A stretch of 64,000 bases of DNA from Lentisphaerota bacterium. Lineage in GTDB: Bacteria; Verrucomicrobiota; Lentisphaeria; Oligosphaerales; JABHEG01. A program made the position numbers and the translations under genes. The DNA lies in the NCBI GenBank assembly GCA_018676675.1, contig JABHEG010000107.1, forward strand, positions 1-64,000, read 5' to 3'. Position 1 is the first letter of the stretch. Every line of letters begins with the position of its first letter. The notes under the pieces were generated by a model. It had not been told where the DNA came from and searched no databases. It worked only from the letters and a program-made list of their open reading frames with translations. Positions 25,920 through 34,736 of this stretch are shown one piece after another.

Positions 25920-27413
25920 TCAGTCCACTTCGGGTTCAAAGGGCTTGTCGCCGCATTCCGCCTGGAGGCGGTGCAGTTCATCCTTGAGTTCTCGTACGAT
26001 GTTTGCGTAGGCTGGGTCGCCGTACACGTTATTGACTTCGCGGGGGTCGTGAACCAGGTCAAACAGCTCCCACTCCTTCTTCTTCGGTTCATCAATGGTG
26101 TTGGGTTGCCCACAGGAATCGGAGTAGTAGTAGATGAGCTTGTGCGTCATGGTGCGTATGCCGTAATGGGCGTACACGTTGTGGTGGGACAGGTGCATCC
26201 AGTAGCGGTAGTACATACTGGTTCGCCAGTCGTCCGGGGCGTTGCCGTCGAGCAGACAGCGGAAGCTGCGGCCCTGCATGTAGTCGGGAATATCGATGCC
26301 GGCCCAGTCCAGCCACGTTGGCGCGAAGTCCAAGTTGAGCAGCATATCCTTGGACACCGTTCCTGGGGCGATCTCTCTGGGATAGCGTACCACGAACGGC
26401 ATGCGCAGGGATTCCTCGTACATAAACCGCTTGTCGTACCAGCCGTGGTCCCCGAGGAAGAAGCCCTGGTCTGATGTGTAGATGACGACTGTGTTCTCAG
26501 CGAGTCCCTGCTCGTCCAGGTACTCCAGGACGCGGCCGACGTTATCATCGACGGCTGCAACGCAGCGGAGGTAGTCCTTGATGTAACGTTGGTACTTCCA
26601 CTTCTTCAGGTCCTCTTGGCTGGAGAACGCGACCGTCTCGTCATCCTCCGTCGTAAGGGTGTAGCCGGCGATGTCTTCAGGGGGAGGAAGGAAGTCACGC
26701 CAGTCACGTTTGCCGTCAGTCTTGATCTTGACATCGATGGCATTCATGTGGCGATCGATTCGCATGGTTGCCGCGTGGGCTGCTTCTGCGCGCGTGCTGT
26801 AGTCGTCATCAAAGGTCTCAGGGTAGGGAATCTCGGTGTCGGCGTAGAGCTCTTTGTGCTTGTCATCCGGGTGCCACGGGCGGTGGGGTGCCTTGTGTTG
26901 GTACATGAGCATGAACGGCCGTTCGGCGTCGCGGTTCTCCAGCCAATCCAGTGACAGGTCGGTGATGATATCGGTGGTGTAGCCGGTGTACTTCACTTTC
27001 GTGCCGTCACGCACCATTTCCGGATCAAAGTAGGGCCCCTGGCCCTGAAGGATGTTGTAGTGGTCAAAACCGGTCGGCCAATGGGCCGGTCCCTGGCCCA
27101 GGTGCCACTTGCCGATGAGGGCTGTTTGGTAGCCGTTGCGCTGCAGGATTTTTGCGACGTTTTCCTGGCGGTTATCGATGTGGGCGCCGATCGTGGTCAC
27201 GCCATTGATGTGGTTGTGCGTTCCCGTGAGGATGGCCGCCCGGCTGGGCTCACAGATCGAGTTTGTGCAGAAACAGTTGTCGAACCGCACACCTTCGTTG
27301 GCGATGCGATCCAGGTTTGGCGTCTGGTTGATCCGACTCCCGTAGCAGCTCATCGCATGGGCGGCGTGGTCGTCCGTCATGATGTAGAGAATATTCGGGC
27401 GGTCGCTGGGCAT
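25920..27413 (-). CDS. Sulfatase (type I)
   Basis: A 497-residue sulfatase. It opens R-P-N-I-L-Y-I-M-T-D-D-H with metal ligands D14 and D15, and has the canonical active-site motif C54-E-P-S-R-A-A-I-L-T-G-T, where C54 becomes formylglycine. Later segments T-S-D-Q-G-F-F-L-G-D-H-G and I-G-K-W-H-L-G are family hallmarks. The pattern resembles N-acetylglucosamine-6-sulfatase/iduronate-sulfatase relatives. No signal peptide is seen, so either the cytoplasm or an unusual export route applies. It forms a tight pair with the isomerase-like gene downstream. Confidence 0.92.
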   Translation of the reverse strand: MPSDRPNILYIMTDDHAAHAMSCYGSRINQTPNLDRIANEGVRFDNCFCTNSICEPSRAAILTGTHNHINGVTTIGAHIDNRQENVAKILQRNGYQTALIGKWHLGQGPAHWPTGFDHYNILQGQGPYFDPEMVRDGTKVKYTGYTTDIITDLSLDWLENRDAERPFMLMYQHKAPHRPWHPDDKHKELYADTEIPYPETFDDDYSTRAEAAHAATMRIDRHMNAIDVKIKTDGKRDWRDFLPPPEDIAGYTLTTEDDETVAFSSQEDLKKWKYQRYIKDYLRCVAAVDDNVGRVLEYLDEQGLAENTVVIYTSDQGFFLGDHGWYDKRFMYEESLRMPFVVRYPREIAPGTVSKDMLLNLDFAPTWLDWAGIDIPDYMQGRSFRCLLDGNAPDDWRTSMYYRYWMHLSHHNVYAHYGIRTMTHKLIYYYSDSCGQPNTIDEPKKKEWELFDLVHDPREVNNVYGDPAYANIVRELKDELHRLQAECGDKPFEPEVD

Positions 27414-27542
27414 CTCTGGTATCTCCTTGGTGACTCTCGATCTCGATCCAATCTTCTACCATACCCATGGAACCGTGAGAGACCATCCCAGTTCTGAGGG
27501 AGTGAACGCGGGAGCGGAGGGATCCGCAAAACGGGGTTGCCG

Positions 27543-28520
27543 TCAGGCCATTGCCTTGGCCGTGATGGCCTGGACGAACGCTGCCTTGGCCTCGGTGTAT
27601 GCTTCACGGTCGTCCCGATGGGTGTCGGCGAGGGCCCGCTTCAGGTCGGCGTAGTGTGCGGCATCGTCAGTGTGGGCACGGAGCCAGTCTCGGAAGACGA
27701 GTCCCTCCCAGAGACGGTGTCGGGACGGGGCCACATGAATGTGATGCGTTCGTTCTCCAAACGGTCTGCCTCGCTTGATGAAGATCATGTGGTCGGTGTA
27801 CCACCAGTACTCCCACTCGGGACCATTCAGCCGTGACAGCAGACGGCTGCGGGCCTCGTCGAGCGAGGGGACCTGAAGAAGGATGTCAACCACCGGTTTT
27901 GCCGTCATCTCGGGAATGGCCGTGCTGCCGTAGTGCTCGATTCGAAGGGCGATGCCGGAGCCGAGCGTGTTCATCAGCCACTTGGCCATGGCCGCGAATT
28001 GGCTCGGCCAGGTCGGATCGTACGGCACCAAGTCGATGTGATCGGGGCACCCTTCCCCACGCGGAGAGACCGGGCAGTTCGTGGCCATCACGAGCTGCTG
28101 TTCCTCTCCTTCGGCTCCCCAATCGCCAGGCATCCGAACGCTGAACTCCCCTGTCGGCAGGCGTTGCCCTCCATCGCCCGCATCGTACCAGGTCCAGCGG
28201 ACCGGTTCCGCATGGACGACACGCGGGGTGTCGTCCACAATCTGCCAGATCTTCCACGCGTCGCCGGTCAGCTCCCAGCCCACCAGGTCTGCGGGAAGCG
28301 CATCGAATCGGTTCACTTCAATGCCGAGGAACTGAATGCGGGAGGGCGCTCCGGGAGCGTTCTGGTACGATACGTAACGCGTAGGCGGCCCGGCGTTGGG
28401 TACGGCCGAACTGAGGCGTGGCATCAGGCTCGTGTACAGACTGTAATCGCCGGCTGAAATATCCAGCGCAATTCCTCCGACGAGCCGGATGGGAATGACG
28501 TTTCGTGCTTTGTCAGTCAA
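27543..28520 (-). CDS. GyrI-like domain fused to GrpB (UPF0157) nucleotidyltransferase-like domain
   Basis: A 325-residue two-part protein. Residues 1 to about 150 resemble a GyrI-like/AraC effector-binding domain: a Y-x-S-L-M-P start, F-L-G-I-E-V-N-R-F-D-A-L-P, then V-G-W-E-L-T-G-D-A-W. Residues about 160-325 are a GrpB domain, with the diagnostic H-Y-G-S-T (196-200) and K-P-V-V-D-I (208-213), then T-H-H-I-H-V and F-R-D-W-L-R. GrpB proteins have a nucleotidyltransferase fold of unclear function. The GyrI-like assignment is weaker than the GrpB one. No DNA-binding domain is present. It follows the sulfatase on the same strand by 129 bp, upstream in transcription order. Confidence 0.75.
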   Translation of the reverse strand: MTDKARNVIPIRLVGGIALDISAGDYSLYTSLMPRLSSAVPNAGPPTRYVSYQNAPGAPSRIQFLGIEVNRFDALPADLVGWELTGDAWKIWQIVDDTPRVVHAEPVRWTWYDAGDGGQRLPTGEFSVRMPGDWGAEGEEQQLVMATNCPVSPRGEGCPDHIDLVPYDPTWPSQFAAMAKWLMNTLGSGIALRIEHYGSTAIPEMTAKPVVDILLQVPSLDEARSRLLSRLNGPEWEYWWYTDHMIFIKRGRPFGERTHHIHVAPSRHRLWEGLVFRDWLRAHTDDAAHYADLKRALADTHRDDREAYTEAKAAFVQAITAKAMA

Positions 28521-28849
28521 ACTAGGCTCTCACCTGTAGTTCCGGATCGTTCGTCAGAGCCGCCACTTACGCATGCGCCTCAAGCCAAGCTGTAACTCGT
28601 TGCTGTGGAGAATCTGAGGCCCTGCCTCAGACCCCGCCGGAGAAGAAGCTCTCGCCCTCGCCCTGCGAGGCCAGGGCTTTGCAGTCCTGCCGAAACGGCA
28701 GGTCGCTCAGGGACTCGCTCTGCGTCCCCCCGCATATTGGGGTCGCTCGCGCGACGGGCGACGACGTAGACAGAGGCTGTGACACCATCGTCTGTCGTGG
28801 TGTATTGCGCTGTCCAAGAACAGGGCATGCCTTAATCTGGACGCGCATG

Positions 28850-28910
28850 CGCGACTTGCGGGAGCGGTCCTTCCGGACGTTGCCATCAAGGACCGCTCCC
28901 GTAAGTCGCG
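28850..28910. repeat. Long hairpin in a 466-bp gap
   Basis: A 23-nt arm at 28850-28872 (starting CGCGACTTGCGGGAGCGG) pairs with 28888-28910 at all positions except one G-T, which is a wobble in RNA. The loop is 15 bases. The element lies in the gap 28521-28986, between the 5' end of the GyrI/GrpB gene and the 3' end of rnhA. The rest of the gap has short repeats and no convincing gene. Confidence 0.75.
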
Positions 28911-28986
28911 GCTCGGTTCGGGATGGCGTATGCCCAAGAGTAACTCGCTCTGACACACTCGGCGGACCATCGCCGCCGGTCGCGTG

Positions 28987-29508
28987 TCAGTCGAACCAAT
29001 CGGTAGAGCGCTCGACCTGGGCTTCGTAAGCCGTATCCGGAGGGAGGTGTGACCGGGCGGCCGCGCCGGTCGCGAGTTCGTCGCAACGCTCGTTCTCCGG
29101 GTGGCCGCTATGGCCCCGGACCCATTCGAACGTGACGTGGTGCTGGTCGGAGAGAGCAAGGAACTCGTCCCAGAGGTCGGCGTTTTCGGCCTTGTCGTGT
29201 TTGTTGCGTTTCCAGCCATTGCGGCGCCAACGTTGAGCCCAGCCTTTGGAGAAGGCGTTAACGATGTACTTGGAGTCGCTGTAGATCGTGACGCTGCAGG
29301 CCGTGTTGAGAGTCCTCAATGCCTCCACGCAGGCAAGGAGTTCCATTCGGTTATTGGTCGTTTTCCGGCGTCCGCCCTGCAGTTCCTTGCGGTGTTCCCC
29401 ACAGCTCAAGATCGCGCCGTATCCCCCCGGACCGGGGTTCCCTTTGCAGGCACCGTCAGTATAGATGTCGACAATGATGGGCGCGTTCGGTTCGGGCATA
29501 CGGCTCAC
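28987..29508 (-). CDS. rnhA: Ribonuclease HI
   Basis: A 173-residue RNase HI with all catalytic residues: D18 in Y-T-D-G-A-C-K-G-N-P-G, E56 in N-N-R-M-E-L, D78 in Y-S-D-S, H133 in V-R-G-H-S-G-H, and D143. The basic handle region (W-R-R-N-G-W-K-R-N-K) is present. It removes RNA from RNA-DNA hybrids. The GTG start at 29508 touches the stop codon of the UroD-like gene; an ATG three codons later (29499) is an alternative. Translational coupling to that metabolic gene is unusual for a housekeeping nuclease. Confidence 0.95.
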   Translation of the reverse strand: MSRMPEPNAPIIVDIYTDGACKGNPGPGGYGAILSCGEHRKELQGGRRKTTNNRMELLACVEALRTLNTACSVTIYSDSKYIVNAFSKGWAQRWRRNGWKRNKHDKAENADLWDEFLALSDQHHVTFEWVRGHSGHPENERCDELATGAAARSHLPPDTAYEAQVERSTDWFD

Positions 29509-30573
29509 TCAGTCCTCGAACCAGAAGGTCTTGAGACGCTCCAGCGAGGCGGCCACCGCGTCGAGATTGTCAGGCGGAACATCGCCGCGGATTTCGACCT
29601 GGACCATGAGCCCGCCATTGGCCGACCCCAAGGTCCTGACTTCGTACTCGAGGAGATCCGCAATATCTTGCGGACTGCCGAAGGGAAGGGCGTGCTGACG
29701 ATCGAAGTCCAGGGCAAGGCACATTCGGCCTTTGAAGGTCTCGGCCAGGGCGTCGATGCCGTTCGCCCGGTCCTGAGGGTTGAACACATCGGGTTCGATC
29801 TCGAGAATTTGATCCGAAATGTCCATGATGTTGCCGTCGCAGTGGAAGTAGGTCAGCCCTCCTGCCTGGTGGACCATTTCGTGGAGCTCCTTGTAGCAGG
29901 GCAGGGCCCAGCGCCGGAAGTAGGTTGGTCCGATGAGTGAGCGGTCTTGTCCGCCCAAGTCTTCCGGCAGGGAAATGAGTTCGGCCCCGGCATCGATCCA
30001 GTGTTGCACGGCGGCTCTGTTCAGAGCGTGGACTGTGTTGTAGAGGCGCATGAAGTCGTCGGAAGGCTCGATCAGATCGCACATGAGATTCTCGAAGCCG
30101 CGCAGGTACTCGAGGCGGAGCAGGAAGTAGCCGTGGTCCAACCCGCCCATGGGACGTCCTCCATCCCGCTTCATTCGGGCCAGGTGGGCGGCCGCCCGTT
30201 CGAAGTCTGCCGGCGTCTGTCCGCCATTGTAGGTCTCTGCCGGCGGTGGAGTGAATGTGCGCAGGGCTTCTTCCGAGGATAGAGGATGTTCCACGATTGT
30301 CCCGACGAATCCGTACTGGGTCGTTCGCCAGACGCAGCCCCACTGATCCACGAAGTCCCGGGTCGGATCCTCTTTGATGGACCACGGGCCTTCCAGCATC
30401 CGTTCGTACTGCCCTTCCTGGTAGTGCGGCCATGTTTCCGGGTGACTCAGGACGACCTTTTCTTGCTCCGCCCCGAAGTTGGCCCAACTCGACCGGGTCA
30501 GCCCGATGTTGTAAGGCATCCAGGCGGGTTCCCCCAGAGTGACCGTCGCTCTCCAGTTCTCATAGTCAGTCAT
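29509..30573 (-). CDS. Uroporphyrinogen decarboxylase-family (MtaA/CmuA-like) protein
   Basis: A 354-residue protein of the UroD superfamily. The central T-Y-F-H-C-D-G-N-I segment matches the family position usually written H-S-C-G-x-I, here shifted to H-C-D-G, which could alter zinc binding. Other family features are the L-x-x-P-E-D-L-G strand and F-N-P-Q-D before the last helices. It lacks the R-Q-A-G-R start of true HemE, so heme synthesis is unlikely. Relatives transfer methyl groups between corrinoids and thiols. Its neighbour upstream is a Gfo/Idh/MocA oxidoreductase, suggesting a sugar-linked role. Cytoplasmic. Confidence 0.82.
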   Translation of the reverse strand: MTDYENWRATVTLGEPAWMPYNIGLTRSSWANFGAEQEKVVLSHPETWPHYQEGQYERMLEGPWSIKEDPTRDFVDQWGCVWRTTQYGFVGTIVEHPLSSEEALRTFTPPPAETYNGGQTPADFERAAAHLARMKRDGGRPMGGLDHGYFLLRLEYLRGFENLMCDLIEPSDDFMRLYNTVHALNRAAVQHWIDAGAELISLPEDLGGQDRSLIGPTYFRRWALPCYKELHEMVHQAGGLTYFHCDGNIMDISDQILEIEPDVFNPQDRANGIDALAETFKGRMCLALDFDRQHALPFGSPQDIADLLEYEVRTLGSANGGLMVQVEIRGDVPPDNLDAVAASLERLKTFWFED

Positions 30574-30594
30574 CGAATGGACTCCAACAGAAGA

Positions 30595-30622
30595 GCACCC
30601 CCGGCGGTGGGGCCGGGGGTGC
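30595..30622 (-). terminator. Intercistronic GC hairpin
   Basis: GCACCCCCGGC (30595-30605) pairs perfectly with GCCGGGGGTGC (30612-30622) around a 6-base loop. It lies in the 78-bp gap between the oxidoreductase and UroD-like genes, both minus strand. Without a clear T tract it may stabilise or attenuate the transcript rather than end it. Confidence 0.5.
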
Positions 30623-30651
30623 GGTCAACGGGCGTTCAGATGCGCTTGGCA

Positions 30652-31728
30652 TCAGGACCGGAAGGGTTTCCACTTCGGCATTGGGTTCTGGCGATGCGCT
30701 TCCTCCATCGCGCCGACTTGGCGGCGGACCTGATCAAGCGTGATGATGCGCTCAGCTCCGTTCACAAGGATGTTGTACGCGTTGTCGTAGAAGCCTCGGC
30801 AGATCAGGTCGAACATGCCCAGTCCCGAGGTCAGGGACCATTGTTCCTCAATCCAGTCCAGCTTCTCACTGCAGTACCCGCGGTTCGGAGACCAGCCGCC
30901 GGTGTTCTCCTGAACGGGGGCGACGTTCTCGTCGTAGTATTTCCACTTGAGGGAGGAGGTGTTCCCGGTCAGTCCGCCCTTTGTTCCGCCGATGTTGTAC
31001 ATCTCGCCCTGTGGATACGCCTGGAATGAGCTTACCGCGACCTCGATCGTAGGCGCATTCTCACCATAGAGCGTCAGCGCCACATAGTTCTCGGCATCAC
31101 CCCAGGGGTTGACCGAGGCCATCCGGGCAAAGACATTCGGTGTGCCGTCTCCGAAGAGGACAATGGCCTGGTCCATAGGGTGGGGGCCTGTGTTGAGCAG
31201 GTTCCCGCCCCAGAACTCCTGCAGGCACTGCCAGTCCCAGCGTCTGGACCAGCCGCTGAAGTTGATGCGGACCTGGATGATCTCGCCGAGTTTGCCCGAT
31301 TCAATGATCTCGAGGATTTTTTGGAATCCGGGTTGGAAGCGTGAGTTCTGGAACGGGAGCAGTGTTTTGCCGTTCGCCTCGGCTGTTGCTGTCATCTTAT
31401 CGAAGTCGGCAACGCTCCTGGCCAGAGGCTTTTCGCAGACAACGTCGAATCCGGCTTCGAGGGCTGCGATCGTGCCTTTGGGGTGCAGGTAGCTGGGGAG
31501 CGCATTGACAATCAGGTCGAGGCCCAAATCGCCAGCGTTGGCGATGAGGTCCTTATAGTCGGAAAACGTGGTGGCCCCGAAGGCCTCCGCCGAGTCTGTC
31601 ATCCGTTCCGGATGTTCATCTGCGACCGCAACGATTTCCCATTTCTCGGGGTCCTTCTGCAGCCACTTCACGTGAATGTTGAAGCCGCTTCGGCCTTGTC
31701 CCATAACGCCTACACGCAGTCGTTTCAT
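30652..31728 (-). CDS. Gfo/Idh/MocA family oxidoreductase
   Basis: A 358-residue NAD(P)-dependent dehydrogenase-like protein. The Rossmann motif is V-G-V-M-G-Q-G-R-S-G (residues 6-15), and the E-K-P catalytic signature lies in V-C-E-K-P-L-A-R-S near residue 100. The C-terminal domain contains N-T-G-P-H-P-M-D-Q-A, a family motif with the active-site histidine. It differs clearly from the oxidoreductase at 2566-3687, so they are not recent copies. The substrate is unknown. It is the first gene of a run with the UroD-like gene and rnhA. Confidence 0.88.
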   Translation of the reverse strand: MKRLRVGVMGQGRSGFNIHVKWLQKDPEKWEIVAVADEHPERMTDSAEAFGATTFSDYKDLIANAGDLGLDLIVNALPSYLHPKGTIAALEAGFDVVCEKPLARSVADFDKMTATAEANGKTLLPFQNSRFQPGFQKILEIIESGKLGEIIQVRINFSGWSRRWDWQCLQEFWGGNLLNTGPHPMDQAIVLFGDGTPNVFARMASVNPWGDAENYVALTLYGENAPTIEVAVSSFQAYPQGEMYNIGGTKGGLTGNTSSLKWKYYDENVAPVQENTGGWSPNRGYCSEKLDWIEEQWSLTSGLGMFDLICRGFYDNAYNILVNGAERIITLDQVRRQVGAMEEAHRQNPMPKWKPFRS

Positions 31729-32278
31729 CGCTACCTATCCTCTCTGTTTCTGCGATCCTTGCCGACGCCCCTGCGAGGGCTTGGAGGCACGACTCTCACC
31801 AGTCTCTCGTAGCATGACGTCCCGAGTGCAGAAGTCAAACACCGGGAATCAGCTCGCCTTCGAGGCCGGTTCTTCCGGTAACCGGCCCTTCCGCCGCGGC
31901 ATGCGCTGGGGGGAAGGGCGACCTGGTCACTGGGTGCCCCTCAGGCGCGTGGGGGGCCTCGACGGAGCTTCGCCTTCCAGAGAATCCCGGGACCTCTGAA
32001 CCCGAATTGGAGGCGACACGTCGTCGAGCCGCTTTGGCGTTCTTCCTCCGCCTGACCGAGGGGGTACGCAACTCGCACGCACGTCCTTGCCACCAAAGGC
32101 TATACGGCGTAAATTGTGCTGGTGGGTTATGGAGTGCTTCTGGCGCGGGATTGCTCTTCGCGCAGGAGTGAGTGTACGCTGACACATCCGGCAGGATCCA
32201 TTGCGGGGCCTGGTCATGTTTGCCAGGTTGACGCCTGGTCGCTTGGGTCGCTTTCGCGGTGTCTGAGGGAAGCAAACA
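31729..32278. other. 550-bp divergent gap, no gene recognised
   Basis: This segment separates the divergent oxidoreductase and histidine-kinase genes. A long antisense open frame covers part of it but continues through the kinase gene and has no family-like features. Small arms CCACCA (32090-32095) and TGGTGG (32120-32125) could form a hairpin. Promoters for both flanking genes must lie here. Confidence 0.3.
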
Positions 32279-33775
32279 ATGAGTAACACGACATACAGCG
32301 TGTTGGTCGTCCAGCAGGGCTTGGGGGATGTCGACCAGCTCTGTGATTTGTTGCGGGAACTTGACTGCAGCGTCAGAGTCGTGGCCGACGCGGAGGCGGC
32401 CATCGCGTGTGCCTCCGACGTGGACGTTGTGATGATAGACCGCGCGGTTCCGGCGTGCTTGCCGTCCAACCTGCCGTGTCTCTACGTCACGACGGGGCCG
32501 GGCGCCCCGTCTCGCCACGGTGCATATACGGGGCTCGTGCTGCCGGCAGACGAGGAACAGGTACGCGCTGCCTTGAGGTGTGCGTCTCACTGTGGACGGC
32601 CCGACGATGAACGGCGCCGAATCGAGGGCCGTGTCCGGCAGCTGGACAAGCTCGAGAGCCTGGGAGTGATGGCCGGGGGCATCGCTCACGATTTCAACAA
32701 CCTGCTGATGGGGATTCTCGGGAACGCAGACCTGGCCCTCCGCGAGTTGGCTCCCGTCTCGCCGGCGCGGGACATGATCAAAGACATCCGCCGGTCTGCC
32801 CAAAGCGCGGCTGACCTCTGTAAGCAAATGCTCGCCTACTCGGGCAAAGGACAGTTCGTCGTTCGCACGGTTGACCTGAACGAACTCATCCGTGGGATGA
32901 TGCATCTATTGGCATCGTCCGTTCCGCAGAAGAACACGATCTGCTATGAACTTGGCCAGGACATGCCTCCGGTCGATGTAGACATGACCCAGATGCGCCA
33001 GATCATCATGAATCTGGTGACTAATGCGGCGGAAGCTCTCCAGGGCTCCTCCGGCCGGATTTTTCTGTCGACCGGGGTTAAGGAGTGCGATCGCGATTTC
33101 TTCCTCACCACGCACTTGGCTGAGGAGAAGCCCTCTGGGGCCTACGTTTGCCTCGAGGTCAAGGACACCGGTCAGGGCATTGAGCCTCGAGCCTTTGAGC
33201 GCATTTTCGATCCTTTCTACACCACCAAGTTCATTGGCCGGGGATTGGGATTGCCGGCCGTTCTTGGTGTCGTGCGTGGCCACGGTGGCGCTATCCGCGT
33301 GAACAGTGAGCCGGGTCAGGGGACCACGATCACGGTCCTTTTGCCGCGTTCCGAGAATGAGTTGCCGGAACCGCCCTTGAAGTCTCCAGGTATGGGCGCC
33401 CTTACCCAGACCGGCACCGTCCTGGTTGTGGATGACGAGGAACTCGTGCGAACGGTCACCAGGCGGCTGCTGGAGCGCATTGGGTTCAGCGTTCTCTGCG
33501 CTGCCGACGGCATCGAGGCCATCGAGGTGTTCAGAAAGCACCGGGATGAGATTGCTCTGATCATGCTGGATCTGACTATGCCCCGCATGAATGGGAACGA
33601 AGCCTACGCTAAGATCCGCGAGATGGATCCTGCCATCCCCGTCGTTCTCGCCAGCGGATACGATGCCGTTCAGGCGGCCGAACGGTTCGATGCCGACGGC
33701 TTGTCGGGGTTCGTTCAGAAGCCATACAGGGCCAAGGAACTCGAGGCTGTTCTTCGAGCTGCACTGGAGGCGTAG
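32279..33775 (+). CDS. Hybrid sensor histidine kinase with C-terminal receiver
   Basis: A 498-residue cytoplasmic protein. Residues 1-105 look like a degenerate receiver domain: D54 sits where the phospho-acceptor would be, but the acidic pocket is replaced by V-V-Q-Q. Then come the dimerisation helix with H137 in G-G-I-A-H-D-F-N-N, and the ATPase domain with N-box N245-x3-N249, D-T-G-Q-G (296-300) and a G-R-G-L-G-L-P-A-V lid (320-328). A canonical receiver follows, with D385, D386 and phospho-acceptor D431 in I-M-L-D-L-T-M-P, and K in V-Q-K-P-Y. No membrane segment or output domain. A GAGGGAA site precedes the ATG. The signal is unknown. Confidence 0.88.
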   Translation: MSNTTYSVLVVQQGLGDVDQLCDLLRELDCSVRVVADAEAAIACASDVDVVMIDRAVPACLPSNLPCLYVTTGPGAPSRHGAYTGLVLPADEEQVRAALRCASHCGRPDDERRRIEGRVRQLDKLESLGVMAGGIAHDFNNLLMGILGNADLALRELAPVSPARDMIKDIRRSAQSAADLCKQMLAYSGKGQFVVRTVDLNELIRGMMHLLASSVPQKNTICYELGQDMPPVDVDMTQMRQIIMNLVTNAAEALQGSSGRIFLSTGVKECDRDFFLTTHLAEEKPSGAYVCLEVKDTGQGIEPRAFERIFDPFYTTKFIGRGLGLPAVLGVVRGHGGAIRVNSEPGQGTTITVLLPRSENELPEPPLKSPGMGALTQTGTVLVVDDEELVRTVTRRLLERIGFSVLCAADGIEAIEVFRKHRDEIALIMLDLTMPRMNGNEAYAKIREMDPAIPVVLASGYDAVQAAERFDADGLSGFVQKPYRAKELEAVLRAALEA

Positions 33776-33988
33776 CCGCACGTTGCCCTTCCTCGGGCGA
33801 TGGCGTCTGGCCAGAGAGCCACTGGGTTCGGCTCGGCGTCGTTGGCACCGGTTTTTCCATGAGTCCGGCAGAGGAGCCGCGCTGTTCCCATGACGAGTCA
33901 CCACACGCCATTCCTTCAACAACCAGTCCTGAACAACGAATAGCCGCGTCCGAAGCATCGCCCGGACGGGGTTGGGTTCCCGCAAACC

Positions 33989-34687
33989 ATGTCATCACGC
34001 AAGAAGCGCCGCATCTTCACCTGGAAGAACAAGAGGAACTTGCCCGCTTGGCTCCCGTGGACGGTTGCTCGCATCATCGGGCTACTGCATCGGACGCTGC
34101 GTATTCGCTATTCCGATCCTACCGGTGTCATTGACTCCGGTGCCCCCTGGCCCGCCATCTTCCTGTTCTGGCACAACCGCATCCTCTTCACGCCCGGCTG
34201 TTTCCCTAAAGAAATGAGACGACGCGTGGCCGTGCTCATCAGTGGATCGCGGGACGGGCAATATGCGGCGGACTTCGCACATCAGGTTGGCCTGAGCGTT
34301 GTCCGCGGCTCGAGCAGCCGTGGCGGAACGCGCGCTCTGCGGGAGCTGAAACGGACACTTGAGGGTGGGACGGCAATCGCGATCCCCGTGGATGGGCCGC
34401 GTGGCCCTCGATACGAGATTCAGCCGGGAGCTGCCTTTCTCTCGCAGATGTGTGGCTGCCCGATCATTCCCATCACTCTCAACGCGCCTTCCAGGTGGGA
34501 ACTGAGGAGCTGGGACAAAGCGCAGATCCCCAAACCGTTCTCGCGGGCAGAACTGCACGTCGGAGAGCCGTTCGAACTCCCGCCGGACTGCGCCCGTGAC
34601 CGGGAGAAAGCTGCAGCCTTCCTGAAGGCGAGAATGATGAGTGACACAGACGACCTTCGCAAAGGCGCCGGGCCCGAAGCGGAGTGA
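33989..34687 (+). CDS. DUF374 lysophospholipid acyltransferase-like protein
   Basis: A 232-residue protein of the DUF374 family, related to lauroyl/PlsC acyltransferases. It has a basic start, then F-L-F-W-H-N-R in place of the H-x4-D site, S-G-S-R-D-G-Q-Y and V-V-R-G-S-S-S-R-G-G, then V-D-G-P-R-G-P-R-Y-E, the family's most conserved block. It probably acylates a lipid A or phospholipid precursor at the inner membrane. It follows the histidine kinase by 213 bp and is convergent with pspF. Confidence 0.85.
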   Translation: MSSRKKRRIFTWKNKRNLPAWLPWTVARIIGLLHRTLRIRYSDPTGVIDSGAPWPAIFLFWHNRILFTPGCFPKEMRRRVAVLISGSRDGQYAADFAHQVGLSVVRGSSSRGGTRALRELKRTLEGGTAIAIPVDGPRGPRYEIQPGAAFLSQMCGCPIIPITLNAPSRWELRSWDKAQIPKPFSRAELHVGEPFELPPDCARDREKAAAFLKARMMSDTDDLRKGAGPEAE

Positions 34688-34736
34688 CGACTGCCAACGT
34701 GCCGATTCTCCCTGCTCATCCAGGCACCACTCCGAG

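Noticed and set aside
28580..28828. Small minus-strand frame considered as a gene remnant
   Set aside because: It has no recognisable domain and lies in a repeat-rich gap; kept only as part of the gap description.
29509..30573. True uroporphyrinogen decarboxylase (hemE)
   Set aside because: The N-terminal R-Q-A-G-R motif of HemE is missing and the neighbours are sugar-related rather than heme genes.
31835..32905. A 356-codon open frame on the minus strand across the gap and the kinase gene
   Set aside because: It overlaps the kinase gene, whose motifs are complete; the antisense product has no family-like features and is expected in GC-rich DNA.
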